From positions 1 through 56,241 of the forward strand of contig JAEDDH010000024.1 of assembly GCA_016293845.1 (NCBI GenBank): a stretch of DNA of 56,241 nt, written 5' to 3'. This document shows positions 32,946-41,046 of this stretch, in pieces. The DNA comes from Bacteroidales bacterium. GTDB lineage: Bacteria > Bacteroidota > Bacteroidia > Bacteroidales > UBA3824. Within the stretch, counting starts at the first letter, position 1. Each line of letters begins with the position of its first letter. The translations under genes and the position numbers were made by a program. Below the pieces are notes generated by a model. That model saw only the letters and a program-made list of their open reading frames with translations. It searched no databases and had not been told where the DNA came from.

Positions 32946-32975
32946 ATTATGCATTATGCATTATGCATTTATGCA
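32946..32975 (+). repeat. ATTATGC heptad tandem repeat
   Basis: Three copies of ATTATGC and a degenerate fourth (ATTTATGC), next to the 3' end of the malic enzyme gene; same repeat as at 19973. Confidence 0.8.
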
Positions 32976-32979
32976 TTGA

Positions 32980-35262
32980 TTACTTCTTGCTTTTTTCCAC
33001 AATGGCGTCGATAACTGCTACGGCCACAATGTTTACGATGTCATTGACCGAACTTTCAAAGTCGATGAAGTGAATCGGTTTGTTTAAGCCCATTTGGATA
33101 GGTCCGATGAGTTCCACATTGTTGTTCATGGCGGCAAGCATCTTGTAACTTGTGTTGGCACTGCCGAGGTTGGGGAAAATAAGAGTGTTTACCACCTTGC
33201 CTTTCAAACGGTTGAAGGGGAAGGTACGGTCGCGCAACTGGTCGTCGATGGCAAAGTTTACCTGCATTTCGCCGTCGATATCGAGGTCGGGACGCTGTTC
33301 GTGAACAATCTCCACAGCCTTGTGAACAGTGGCGGGCGTGCCATCGGTGTCGGCACCAAAGTTTGAGTACGAGAGCATTGCCACCACCGGTTTTTTGTTG
33401 AAAAACTTAACAGTGTCGGCGGCGAGTTTTGCAGTGTCTACAAGCGCGTCAACATCGGGGTGACGGTTGATAAGCGTGTCGGCAAGGAAGAAAGTACCCT
33501 TGTCGGAGTTGAGGATGTGCATTGTGCCAAAGTGCGAATATCCCTCGCGGATGCCGATAACGTCTTTTGCAATTTGGATAGTGTCGCGGTAACGAGTGTA
33601 AACACCTGTGATAAAGGCATCTGCGTCGCCGGTTTCTACCATCATCATACCAAAGTAGTTGCGGTCGAACATCTTGTCGTTGGCCTCTTGGAATGTCATA
33701 CCCTGACGTTGGCGTTTTTCGGTGAGGATTTTGGCGTAACGTTCGCGGCGGTCGGCCTCGCGGTCGGCACGGAGGTTGATGATTTCGATGCCGTCGAGAT
33801 TGAGTTCGAGTTCTTCGGCTATCTTGTTGATTTTTTTGGTGTTGCCCAAAAGGATAGGATAGCAGATACCCTCGTTTTTGGCCTCGATAGCAGCCTTCAT
33901 CATATTGGGGTGGATACCCTCGGCAAATACCACACGTTGGGGCGAACGGCGGGCAAAGTCGTTTAATTGGCGCGAAAGTTTCGATTCGTAGCCCATCAAC
34001 TGATTGAGGCGTTGTTTGTAGCCGTCCCAATCGGTGATAGTTTTGCGGGCAACGCCTGATTTGATGGCGGCTTTTGCCACAGCGGTAGAAACTTCGGTAA
34101 TCAAACGCGGGTCTACTGGCTTGGGTATAAAGTAGTTGGGACCAAATGTAAAGTTGCTAACGTGGTAAACCTCGTTGACAATATCGGGAACGGGCTGTTT
34201 TGCCAAATCTGCAATTGCGTATACGGCGGCGAGTTTCATCTCCTCGTTGATGGCAGTGGCAGCCACGTCTAATGCGCCACGGAAAATGTAGGGGAATCCG
34301 ATAACGTTGTTGATTTGGTTGGGATAGTCGCTGCGTCCGGTAGACATCAGCACGTCGGGACGCGAAGCCATTGCCTCTTCGTAAGTGATTTCGGGAACGG
34401 GGTTGGCAAGAGCAAACACAATCGGGTCTTTTGCCATAGAGCGAACCATATCCTGACTTAGCACGTTACCCTTTGATAATCCGAGAAATACGTCGGCACC
34501 TTTTACAGCCTCTTCCAAAGTGGTGATGTCGGTGCGCGAGGTGGCAAATTCTTTTTTCTGAGCGTTAAGGTCGGCACGGTCGGCACGGATAACGCCCTTA
34601 GAATCAAGCATTACAATGTTTTCTTTGCGTGCGCCGAGAGCCACGTAGAGTTTTGTGCAACTGATGGCAGCAGCACCTGCGCCGTTGACAACGATTGTTA
34701 CATCGGCGATATTTTTGCCGTTTACCTGCAAAGCGTTGATAAGACCTGCGGCAGAGATAATAGCGGTGCCGTGTTGGTCGTCGTGCATAACGGGGATGTC
34801 GAGTTCCTCTTTGAGGCGGCGTTCAATCTCAAAACATTCGGGAGCCTTGATATCTTCCAAGTTGATACCGCCGAAAGTGGGAGCGATAGCCTTAACAGCC
34901 TGAATAAATTTTTCGGGGTCTTTTTCGTTGATTTCGATGTCGAACACGTCGATGCCGCCGTAAATCTTAAACAACAAACCTTTACCTTCCATAACGGGTT
35001 TTCCGCTCACTGCGCCAATGTCGCCGAGACCGAGCACAGCCGTACCGTTAGAAATCACCGCCACGAGATTGCCTTTGTCGGTGTATTTGTAAGCATCGTC
35101 GGGGTTTTTCTGAATCTCCAAGCAAGGCTCAGCCACGCCGGGCGAATATGCCAACGACAAGTCGGTTTGTGTTCTGTACGGTTTTGTGGGAACGACCTCA
35201 ATCTTTCCCGGGCGACCCTCGCTATGATAACGGAGCGCCATCTCTTTGGTAATTTTTGCCAT
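32980..35262 (-). CDS. maeB: NADP-dependent malic enzyme with C-terminal phosphotransacetylase-like domain
   Basis: 760 residues, the MaeB layout. The malic-enzyme half (about 1-420) shows LSLAYSPGVAEPCLEI, the catalytic region INLEDIKAPECFEIERRLKE, PVMHDDQHGTAI and the nucleotide-binding VVNGAGAAAISC. The C-terminal half (about 430-760) resembles phosphate acetyltransferase (RVVFAEGIHPNMMKAAIEAK, NVVNTLIFPNLGSANTSYK-like segment) and is regulatory in characterised enzymes. It oxidatively decarboxylates malate to pyruvate with NADPH formation. Own -7 box upstream. Confidence 0.95.
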   Translation of the reverse strand: MAKITKEMALRYHSEGRPGKIEVVPTKPYRTQTDLSLAYSPGVAEPCLEIQKNPDDAYKYTDKGNLVAVISNGTAVLGLGDIGAVSGKPVMEGKGLLFKIYGGIDVFDIEINEKDPEKFIQAVKAIAPTFGGINLEDIKAPECFEIERRLKEELDIPVMHDDQHGTAIISAAGLINALQVNGKNIADVTIVVNGAGAAAISCTKLYVALGARKENIVMLDSKGVIRADRADLNAQKKEFATSRTDITTLEEAVKGADVFLGLSKGNVLSQDMVRSMAKDPIVFALANPVPEITYEEAMASRPDVLMSTGRSDYPNQINNVIGFPYIFRGALDVAATAINEEMKLAAVYAIADLAKQPVPDIVNEVYHVSNFTFGPNYFIPKPVDPRLITEVSTAVAKAAIKSGVARKTITDWDGYKQRLNQLMGYESKLSRQLNDFARRSPQRVVFAEGIHPNMMKAAIEAKNEGICYPILLGNTKKINKIAEELELNLDGIEIINLRADREADRRERYAKILTEKRQRQGMTFQEANDKMFDRNYFGMMMVETGDADAFITGVYTRYRDTIQIAKDVIGIREGYSHFGTMHILNSDKGTFFLADTLINRHPDVDALVDTAKLAADTVKFFNKKPVVAMLSYSNFGADTDGTPATVHKAVEIVHEQRPDLDIDGEMQVNFAIDDQLRDRTFPFNRLKGKVVNTLIFPNLGSANTSYKMLAAMNNNVELIGPIQMGLNKPIHFIDFESSVNDIVNIVAVAVIDAIVEKSKK

Positions 35263-35288
35263 TTTAATGTGTTTTAGTTATTATGTGG

Positions 35289-35296
35289 CAAAATTA
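35289..35296 (-). promoter_or_regulatory. Promoter -7 box of maeB (TAATTTTG)
   Basis: Exact TAnnTTTG reading toward the gene, 27 bp before its ATG. Confidence 0.55.
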
Positions 35297-35354
35297 GTTA
35301 CCAAGTTTTTACATGTGGTGTAGAAAATGTAAAGTTTTAGTTATTATCGGTTGG

Positions 35355-35374
35355 GGCGTACCTTGTGTACGTCC
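35355..35374. repeat. Palindromic element GGCGTAC-cttgt-GTACGTCC
   Basis: Short imperfect inverted repeat in the spacer between maeB and the BspA-like fragment. It resembles the small REP-like palindromes common between bacterial genes; no T run follows on either strand. Confidence 0.35.
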
Positions 35375-35382
35375 GTATTTAT

Positions 35383-35643
35383 TTAGTTTTCTTCGTAAAA
35401 TATCCGGGATTGGATTTCAAGGCTTGTCAGGTTTTTACAACCCCAAAACATTTCTCTCATATTAGTAACACTATCAGTATTGAATCTGCTGACATTAAGG
35501 GTCGTAAGGTTTAAACAATTAGTAAACATATAACACATATCAGTAACCTCCGAAGTGTTTAGGTTTTTTTTTAAGCCTTTAACGGAAGTAAGATTTTTCA
35601 CACCCCAAAAACCAACTATTACAACTTTTTGGTCTGTATTTTT
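35383..35643 (-). pseudogene. BspA/DUF285-type surface-protein fragment
   Basis: The frame reads two DUF285 repeats: NTSEVTDMCYMFTNCLNLTT then FNTDSVTNMREMFWGCKNLT, the VTDM--MF signature. It opens right after a stop codon, has no signal peptide or start except GTG 35601, and ends EEN-stop after a few non-repeat residues. Intact proteins carry many more repeats. This is the second BspA-like relic in the window. Confidence 0.6.
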
Positions 35644-35724
35644 TTAACGAATTGTCAAATCATAGTGAAATATTTTTATGGGTTTGATGATGAGGCAAAG
35701 ATAATAATAAATATAAATAGTGTT

Positions 35725-35753
35725 TTTGTTTGTAGAAAAATCCATTATCTTTG
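35725..35753 (+). promoter_or_regulatory. Plus-strand promoter-like site with no plus-strand gene
   Basis: TTTG (35725-35728) and TATCTTTG (35746-35753), 17 bp apart, point into the 3' end of the minus-strand lipoprotein gene. No plus-strand coding frame of quality follows. Either a relic promoter of a lost gene or the start of an antisense RNA. Confidence 0.35.
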
Positions 35754-35775
35754 CCATCGAAAACCAATTTCCCCT

Positions 35776-36951
35776 TTAATTATTCACCGCCCAGAGCAAA
35801 TTAGCGTGTTCTTTTACGTTTTTGGTAGACCATGTGCGGCCAATGCGGTCGATTCGTCCTTTGTTGGTAAACGAGATAACGGGGTGTTTGAGATCGCGGA
35901 TATCTTTTTCGAGGATGATGGTGATGCCTTCGATAATGCCACGGTTGGTGTTGCAGAGCATACAACCCGATTTTTTGATGTGCAACCTAATGTCTTTGAT
36001 GGTGCCGCGGTTTTCTTTGATAAGTTTGAGGTTTGAACTTATGGTAATGCGGTGGTGGTTGCCTATCAATGTGCCTTGAAACTTGGTAACGCACTCTTTT
36101 GAGTTGCTCACAATGATATCGTCGGAAGCAAGCACAAAGCATTTGTCGGAATTTTCCATCTTTTGCAAATCGCCAACGCATGTGATCTTAATTGGGTTTT
36201 GCGGAGTTCCTTCGGCTTGAACGGGCGGCTTGGGCAGTTGCCAAACGGCGTAGAGGGTGGCGTTTTGTGAAAAAGTGAAGTTGGTGGCTGCGTTGTTGGC
36301 AGATGGGGTGCGAGTCCATCCAAGAAACTTTACATCCGTTACTTCGGGTTTTACCTTAGGAGCAAAACGCGCCATATCCACATTTTCTCCCTTAGCCACA
36401 CGGCAGTGGTATTGAAAACCGTTGAGGTCTACCGCGCGTCCGTACACGCCTTCGAGGCAAAGGTTGAAACTTACCGTTACCGAATCCACCTTGTTTTTGG
36501 GTTTTTGAGGACGGTTGACGGGTGTATGTGGGGTAGGAGTGGGGGCAACTACCGGATTGTTGACCGTCGGTGCAGGTATAGAGGTTTCGGGTGCGGGATT
36601 ATTGTCAACTACAACGTTTTCAGGCTGTTGCTGTTGAGTTTTAGTATCGCTGAAAACAATTACCGTAACCTCGTGTGCCGGCATCAGAAAAGTGCAAGTG
36701 TTGCCGATTGTACGGCTGGGGATAATCTTAACGGGCTTTTTAGAGCTGGTTTTTACCACCCTTACCGAGTCGAATTGGCACATAATGGAGAATGTTACCT
36801 CCTGATCGCGGGGGGCGTATTGGGGCAGACCGTCGATGCTGTCGGTGAGTTTTTTTGGCGACAGTGTTATGTCGTGGGGGAATTTGAGGTTGCACCCCGT
36901 AACAATAGCGCAGCATGCCAACAACAACCAATATTTGATTTTATTTTCCAT
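35776..36951 (-). CDS. Lipoprotein with Flg_new-type repeat, function unknown
   Basis: 391 residues from ATG 36951 (MENKIKYWLLLACCAIVTGC, lipid Cys20). A first beta domain (about 25-100) is followed by a Pro/Thr-rich linker (about 105-150). Next is a Listeria-Bacteroides type repeat (VKFLGWTRTPSANNAATNFT, then NATLYAVW). The C-terminal part (about 245-390) has repeating short strands (RITISSNLKLIKENRGTIKD, GCMLCNTNRGIIEGITIILE) as in parallel beta-helices. It overlaps the two-TM gene by 11 bp, so the two are translated as a pair. Probably surface- or periplasm-exposed. Its link to the actin/tubulin genes upstream is by position only. Confidence 0.7.
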   Translation of the reverse strand: MENKIKYWLLLACCAIVTGCNLKFPHDITLSPKKLTDSIDGLPQYAPRDQEVTFSIMCQFDSVRVVKTSSKKPVKIIPSRTIGNTCTFLMPAHEVTVIVFSDTKTQQQQPENVVVDNNPAPETSIPAPTVNNPVVAPTPTPHTPVNRPQKPKNKVDSVTVSFNLCLEGVYGRAVDLNGFQYHCRVAKGENVDMARFAPKVKPEVTDVKFLGWTRTPSANNAATNFTFSQNATLYAVWQLPKPPVQAEGTPQNPIKITCVGDLQKMENSDKCFVLASDDIIVSNSKECVTKFQGTLIGNHHRITISSNLKLIKENRGTIKDIRLHIKKSGCMLCNTNRGIIEGITIILEKDIRDLKHPVISFTNKGRIDRIGRTWSTKNVKEHANLLWAVNN

Positions 36952-37429
36952 TTCCGTACTTTTTGAAATATTCAAGCGATGCAGCGGCAATGGCCTCATT
37001 CATATCGCGGTCGCTCATAACGATGTCGCTAAGTGCTTGCCCGAGTTTTTTGTCGCAAGCCTTTTTGTCTTCGCCGCCCTTCGACGACAGAATATACTCG
37101 GAGTATGCGCCCGATATTTTTGTTTCGAGTTTTTCGTACTTTTGCCACGTGCGGAAGGGCAAAATCAACATCAATAGTGCCTGAATAATGCTAACAACAA
37201 AGGTTATAGCCGAAATATTGTGCAGAAATTCGGTGTATTTTTCGTTGCCTCCCCAAAACACGTTTGCAAAATTGTACGACAGGGTAAGTACAATAACAAT
37301 TATGGCAAGAACGTAATAAACTGATTTCCAAAATACTTTTTGCGAAGAACAGTAATTAAATAATTCAATTGCCAAGTTTTTTTCAGATGTATTGGCTGCT
37401 AATTTCATATATAACTTTGTTATGCTCAT
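36941..37429 (-). CDS. Two-TM protein, unknown (SLATT-like layout)
   Basis: 162 residues from ATG 37429 (MSITKLYMKLAANTSEKNLA). Two TM helices (about 34-54, VFWKSVYYVLAIIVIVLTL; about 70-91, NISAITFVVSIIQALLMLIL) form a hairpin, then a long charged cytoplasmic helix (FRTWQKYEKLETKISGAYSE to the end). The layout of helix, two TM segments and a cytoplasmic helical tail recalls SLATT-type effectors of conflict systems, but I see no residue signature, so this is only a structural analogy. It follows the actin-like gene after a terminator and overlaps the lipoprotein gene. ATG 37474 is an alternative start. Confidence 0.6.
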   Translation of the reverse strand: MSITKLYMKLAANTSEKNLAIELFNYCSSQKVFWKSVYYVLAIIVIVLTLSYNFANVFWGGNEKYTEFLHNISAITFVVSIIQALLMLILPFRTWQKYEKLETKISGAYSEYILSSKGGEDKKACDKKLGQALSDIVMSDRDMNEAIAAASLEYFKKYGNGK

Positions 37430-37572
37430 TGTGGTATAAAGTAAGGATGTTTTTTCTTTTTTTAATTGTGGCAAGGTTGTTGCTCTTTACATTAGTTTAA
37501 CGTTAGATGACACGAGTTTATTTTTTGAAATTCGTTTTAATTCTTTTTATTCGCTATAATTTTTGTTGAAAT

Positions 37573-37597
37573 AAAAAAAGGAGCGCACGCGCTCCTT
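37573..37597 (-). terminator. Terminator of the tubulin/actin-like operon
   Basis: On the minus strand AAGGAGCGC (37597-37589) pairs with GCGCTCCTT (37586-37578) and seven T follow; 27 bp after the actin-like stop. Confidence 0.85.
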
Positions 37598-37623
37598 CAT
37601 CGTAAAATTTTTGTCCAAATCCC

Positions 37624-40600
37624 CTACCTAATCTCTGGTATCACAAATTTTTCCAAAAAGCACATACCTTCGAGCACAAAGAGGGAGTGGCGGTATTCAA
37701 AAGGCATTCCGCGTTTTTGGCAGGCGTCGGCTTTTTGCCATTCGGTGTCGCAGGTGATGTAGTTTTTGAGTTCGCGAACAAGACGGTCTTTTTGACTTTC
37801 GATGGCGGCAGAATTTTTGAGAATGCCAGTGCTTCCCGGTCCTACGAATTTGCAGAAAATAGCCAAAAACTTCTCAAACTCAGGGAAATGCGTGGGGAAC
37901 GAAATACCAAAATCCATCTCCGAAAGGTATTCCGACAGAGCCACATCGTCGGCATTGAGTTTTTGCGCGGTGTTGCTACCTTTGGCAAAATACTCGTAGC
38001 CCTGTTCGCCTATGAGGTCGGATGTAAGACGAATATTTTCAGCCATTTGCACCTTTTGCGGAGCGGAGAGACCTTTGGAAACCTCGCTCTTATTGTCCTT
38101 GCGAATCGAGTCGCGTTTTTCGAGGGTGATGTTTTCAGCCCCTTCGCCAAATCCAGCCTTGAAACAATTGTTGTAATATTCCGAAGCCATCTGTTTGCCC
38201 GGGTAAACGTCGAGCCAATCAAACAAGCGTCCGCCCTTGCCAAAAGGCAGCAGGTCGACGATTGAAACCTGCGAGTAGTTGTTTTCCTTGATGGTTTTGG
38301 CGGCGAGTTTTCCACTGTAAAATAGCAGCAGACCCGTGATGTAGGCGGGCACGGCAAACACCTCGGCGCACGATTGCGAAATGGCACTGTAAAAGGCTGC
38401 AAAGTCGTTGTCTTTCAGTCGGTCTAACACCGCATTGAGGTAAAACGGCGATGTGGAGGGATTGTCGATGATGTTTTTTATGTTGGCAATTTTAAACTTG
38501 CACGCCGGACTCTCGTGATATTTGTAAACGGCGGTGCGGAATTTTTCGCTCTGTTTGATTACCGACACAAACATACCTGCGGCAAGGCGTAGCGACGACT
38601 GTTTAGATAGTTTAAACGCCCTTTCTGCCCTGTCCATAGCCATCACAAGCACATCGCTGGTAGAGCCGCCCACGTCGATACCGAGCATCAAGTTTATGGT
38701 ATCCAATGTAATATTGGTGAGCGAATAGTTGCACACTGCCTCTGCTTCTGTGCTCGGACGATCGCTTACCTGCACGCGGCGACCTTCTACGGGAATGTTT
38801 GCCAACTCGTTGTACATCTGTTGGTATTGCAGTTTGTCTTCTTGGGTAAACGCTCCCGGGTAGCTCCAACGCAGTTCTGACGGAATTTTCAACTCGCTGT
38901 ATAGGTCGGCAAGCGCGGCAATCCAAACACTTTTGAGAAAAGATTTTTTCTTCTCCTTGCCCTCTTGGTCGCTGAGCCACTTCATATTATGATGAAGAAT
39001 GCCGGCGTTGGTCTTGATGGTGCGGTCGTCCATAGAGTGGATCACAAGGTTGCTTTCAAAAATTGGCACACCTCCCGAAATCTCCTCTTGACGCATACCG
39101 TCGGGCACATATTTGCGGTCGTGGTCGTGAACCCACGATTTTATTTGACCGTTTTCTTGAATCTCATTTTGGAAAAAGAGCAACTCGTTTCGCAATGCGG
39201 TTTTTTCGTGACGAGGGTCGAGATTTTCGGCTCCCGAAAGAAAAACTCGGCGGTTTTGAAACGTAATTGGCTTAACGTCAGGCTGATTGTTTTGCGAATA
39301 ACTTAGGCAACTATTGTTTGAACCAAAGTCGATGCCCACCACCACATCGTCGAAAACTGTCTCGTGGCTGAGGTCTTTGATTATGCATTCCTCGTTATAT
39401 TTTTTTATAATAAGATAACCTGCCACACGGTCTTTGCCGTTTTCGCGCGAACGAATTTCTATACCTGCAAAAGGCTTGTCGGAACGGATAATTTCGTAGG
39501 GGAAATTGTCGGCTGTGGCAATCTCAACAGGGTATTTTACAATACATTGCGCATTGTTTTCGGCATTGTCGTAATGAAAGTCGGCATAAATAAGGTTGCC
39601 CTTGTCTTCGGTGAGAAACTCTCCACTGTCGAATCCGCCCACTTCGGAGTATTTTTTGTAAAACGGCAAAAACTTAACGTCGCCGCTGTTTGACGGAAAT
39701 TCGTTGTAAAGGTAGTATGCAGTCCAATTTTTTGATACAAAATCGGGCCACATAATCACATTGCGCACAGCACCGGTAAACGATTTAATCTTATATTCTT
39801 TTACCACAGGGGTAAGCCTGCGACCATCTACCGAAAGATAAAGTTCCACAGCCACATTGCCGTTTGAGCGTATTACGGCGCGGAGTTCGTGACTATCTGG
39901 ACCTGCTGGCGATACCAATTCACCTATTTTATTCTTAAAAATGTTTAATCCATAACTACTAAGCGGCACGGCAAAATACCACATTTTGCCAGCCTCGCCC
40001 GGGTCGAGTGCTTGCATATAATACACCACCGCCTCTGATAATGGCTGATAATCATCAGATTGCACAAACGAACAGAGATATTCGTCTTGAAGAAGAATTT
40101 TTTGCGGGTCTACTACGCGCGCTCCTTCTGATTCTGAAAACGAGAAAATTCCATTCTTATAATAAAGGTCTTGACGCACCGAAAATAGCGGGTGAAATGG
40201 GTCTTCAAAATTGAGTTCGCCATCGAGAACGCCCTCGTCAACAATGTCCACGCCCTTAGCCTTAATCTCTGCAAGCCAGCCTTTTAAGAAAACATAAAGC
40301 GACGACAGCGAAAGCGGATCTTTACGCTCGCGGTTTTGATTTATCTCTTTTTCAAAGTCGGGAATCTTGTTAAAAAAGTTGTTTACAAGCAGATAAAGTT
40401 TTTGGATATTGTCGTTGTTGAGATTGCCAAATGTGAGCGGGTCGCAGAGGCGTCCATTTCTAAACCACGGTACATCAGGCGATTCCACAAAAGCCGAATT
40501 ATCTACCGACGTAAAAAATAATGTGTGCGGCGATGTGGCTCCAACGGGAACATCGTTATAATAAATTATCTGAACAAAGGGTTGCTGTTTTTTAGTGGTG

Positions 40601-41040
40601 TTTAATTGTTTTGGACTACACCAAAGGTCGGAATCCTCAAAAAGCATATCGCCAAACGATGATGCAATATCGTAAATATCGTTTCCTTCGTTGAGATAGA
40701 GCGGTTTGCCAATAGAAATACGGGCGGGGAAAATCGCCATCAATGCTGCCAACCCTTTCCATTCTTGAATTAGCGAATCATAAAATTTTATCAATCCGCC
40801 GGTTTTGATGTTAGCCTCCTTGCGAGTGTATTTAAATGCGTAGGCAAACACGTAAGCCCTTGCCCACGGGGTAGGAAGTCCCGAAACCATACTTGCAAGT
40901 ACGTCGGCATCAAGGTTTTCGGTAATGTCGCCGGTTTCGATGCCCTGTATATAAGGTGCGGCTTGGTCAAAAAGATGCCACGCTCCTTGAACGTTTTCTT
41001 TTGCTCCTGCCGTGCTTTTTATCAATAATGCCTGTGCCAT
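37624..41040 (-). CDS. Very large actin/Hsp70-fold (ASKHA) ATPase, family not recognised
   Basis: 1138 residues. The first ~560 residues have no known motif (mixed alpha/beta, aromatic-rich). The ATPase core then shows phosphate-1 motif VVVGIDFGSNNSCLSYSQN (Asp571) and phosphate-2 motif LGIDVGGSTSDVLVMAMD (Asp789), the paired signatures of the actin/Hsp70/sugar-kinase superfamily. A later FGKGGRLFDWLDVYPG and GFGEGAENI are candidate adenosine-region turns. No signal or TM helix, so cytoplasmic. It begins 6 bp after the tubulin-like stop, so the two are co-transcribed and almost certainly act together. The SrfB virulence-factor family, also a ~1000-residue ASKHA protein, is the closest thing I can name for comparison; I cannot confirm membership. 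Confidence 0.75.
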   Translation of the reverse strand: MAQALLIKSTAGAKENVQGAWHLFDQAAPYIQGIETGDITENLDADVLASMVSGLPTPWARAYVFAYAFKYTRKEANIKTGGLIKFYDSLIQEWKGLAALMAIFPARISIGKPLYLNEGNDIYDIASSFGDMLFEDSDLWCSPKQLNTTKKQQPFVQIIYYNDVPVGATSPHTLFFTSVDNSAFVESPDVPWFRNGRLCDPLTFGNLNNDNIQKLYLLVNNFFNKIPDFEKEINQNRERKDPLSLSSLYVFLKGWLAEIKAKGVDIVDEGVLDGELNFEDPFHPLFSVRQDLYYKNGIFSFSESEGARVVDPQKILLQDEYLCSFVQSDDYQPLSEAVVYYMQALDPGEAGKMWYFAVPLSSYGLNIFKNKIGELVSPAGPDSHELRAVIRSNGNVAVELYLSVDGRRLTPVVKEYKIKSFTGAVRNVIMWPDFVSKNWTAYYLYNEFPSNSGDVKFLPFYKKYSEVGGFDSGEFLTEDKGNLIYADFHYDNAENNAQCIVKYPVEIATADNFPYEIIRSDKPFAGIEIRSRENGKDRVAGYLIIKKYNEECIIKDLSHETVFDDVVVGIDFGSNNSCLSYSQNNQPDVKPITFQNRRVFLSGAENLDPRHEKTALRNELLFFQNEIQENGQIKSWVHDHDRKYVPDGMRQEEISGGVPIFESNLVIHSMDDRTIKTNAGILHHNMKWLSDQEGKEKKKSFLKSVWIAALADLYSELKIPSELRWSYPGAFTQEDKLQYQQMYNELANIPVEGRRVQVSDRPSTEAEAVCNYSLTNITLDTINLMLGIDVGGSTSDVLVMAMDRAERAFKLSKQSSLRLAAGMFVSVIKQSEKFRTAVYKYHESPACKFKIANIKNIIDNPSTSPFYLNAVLDRLKDNDFAAFYSAISQSCAEVFAVPAYITGLLLFYSGKLAAKTIKENNYSQVSIVDLLPFGKGGRLFDWLDVYPGKQMASEYYNNCFKAGFGEGAENITLEKRDSIRKDNKSEVSKGLSAPQKVQMAENIRLTSDLIGEQGYEYFAKGSNTAQKLNADDVALSEYLSEMDFGISFPTHFPEFEKFLAIFCKFVGPGSTGILKNSAAIESQKDRLVRELKNYITCDTEWQKADACQKRGMPFEYRHSLFVLEGMCFLEKFVIPEIR

Positions 41041-41046
41041 AGTGTG

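Noticed and set aside
32519..32946. Three overlapping short plus-strand frames
   Set aside because: They cross the structured RNA and the hairpin repeats; their peptides merely repeat the tandem DNA (THLASYT-like strings).
37687..38265. 192-codon plus-strand frame opposite the actin-like gene
   Set aside because: Antisense shadow; the minus-strand frame holds the ASKHA motifs and spans the whole interval.
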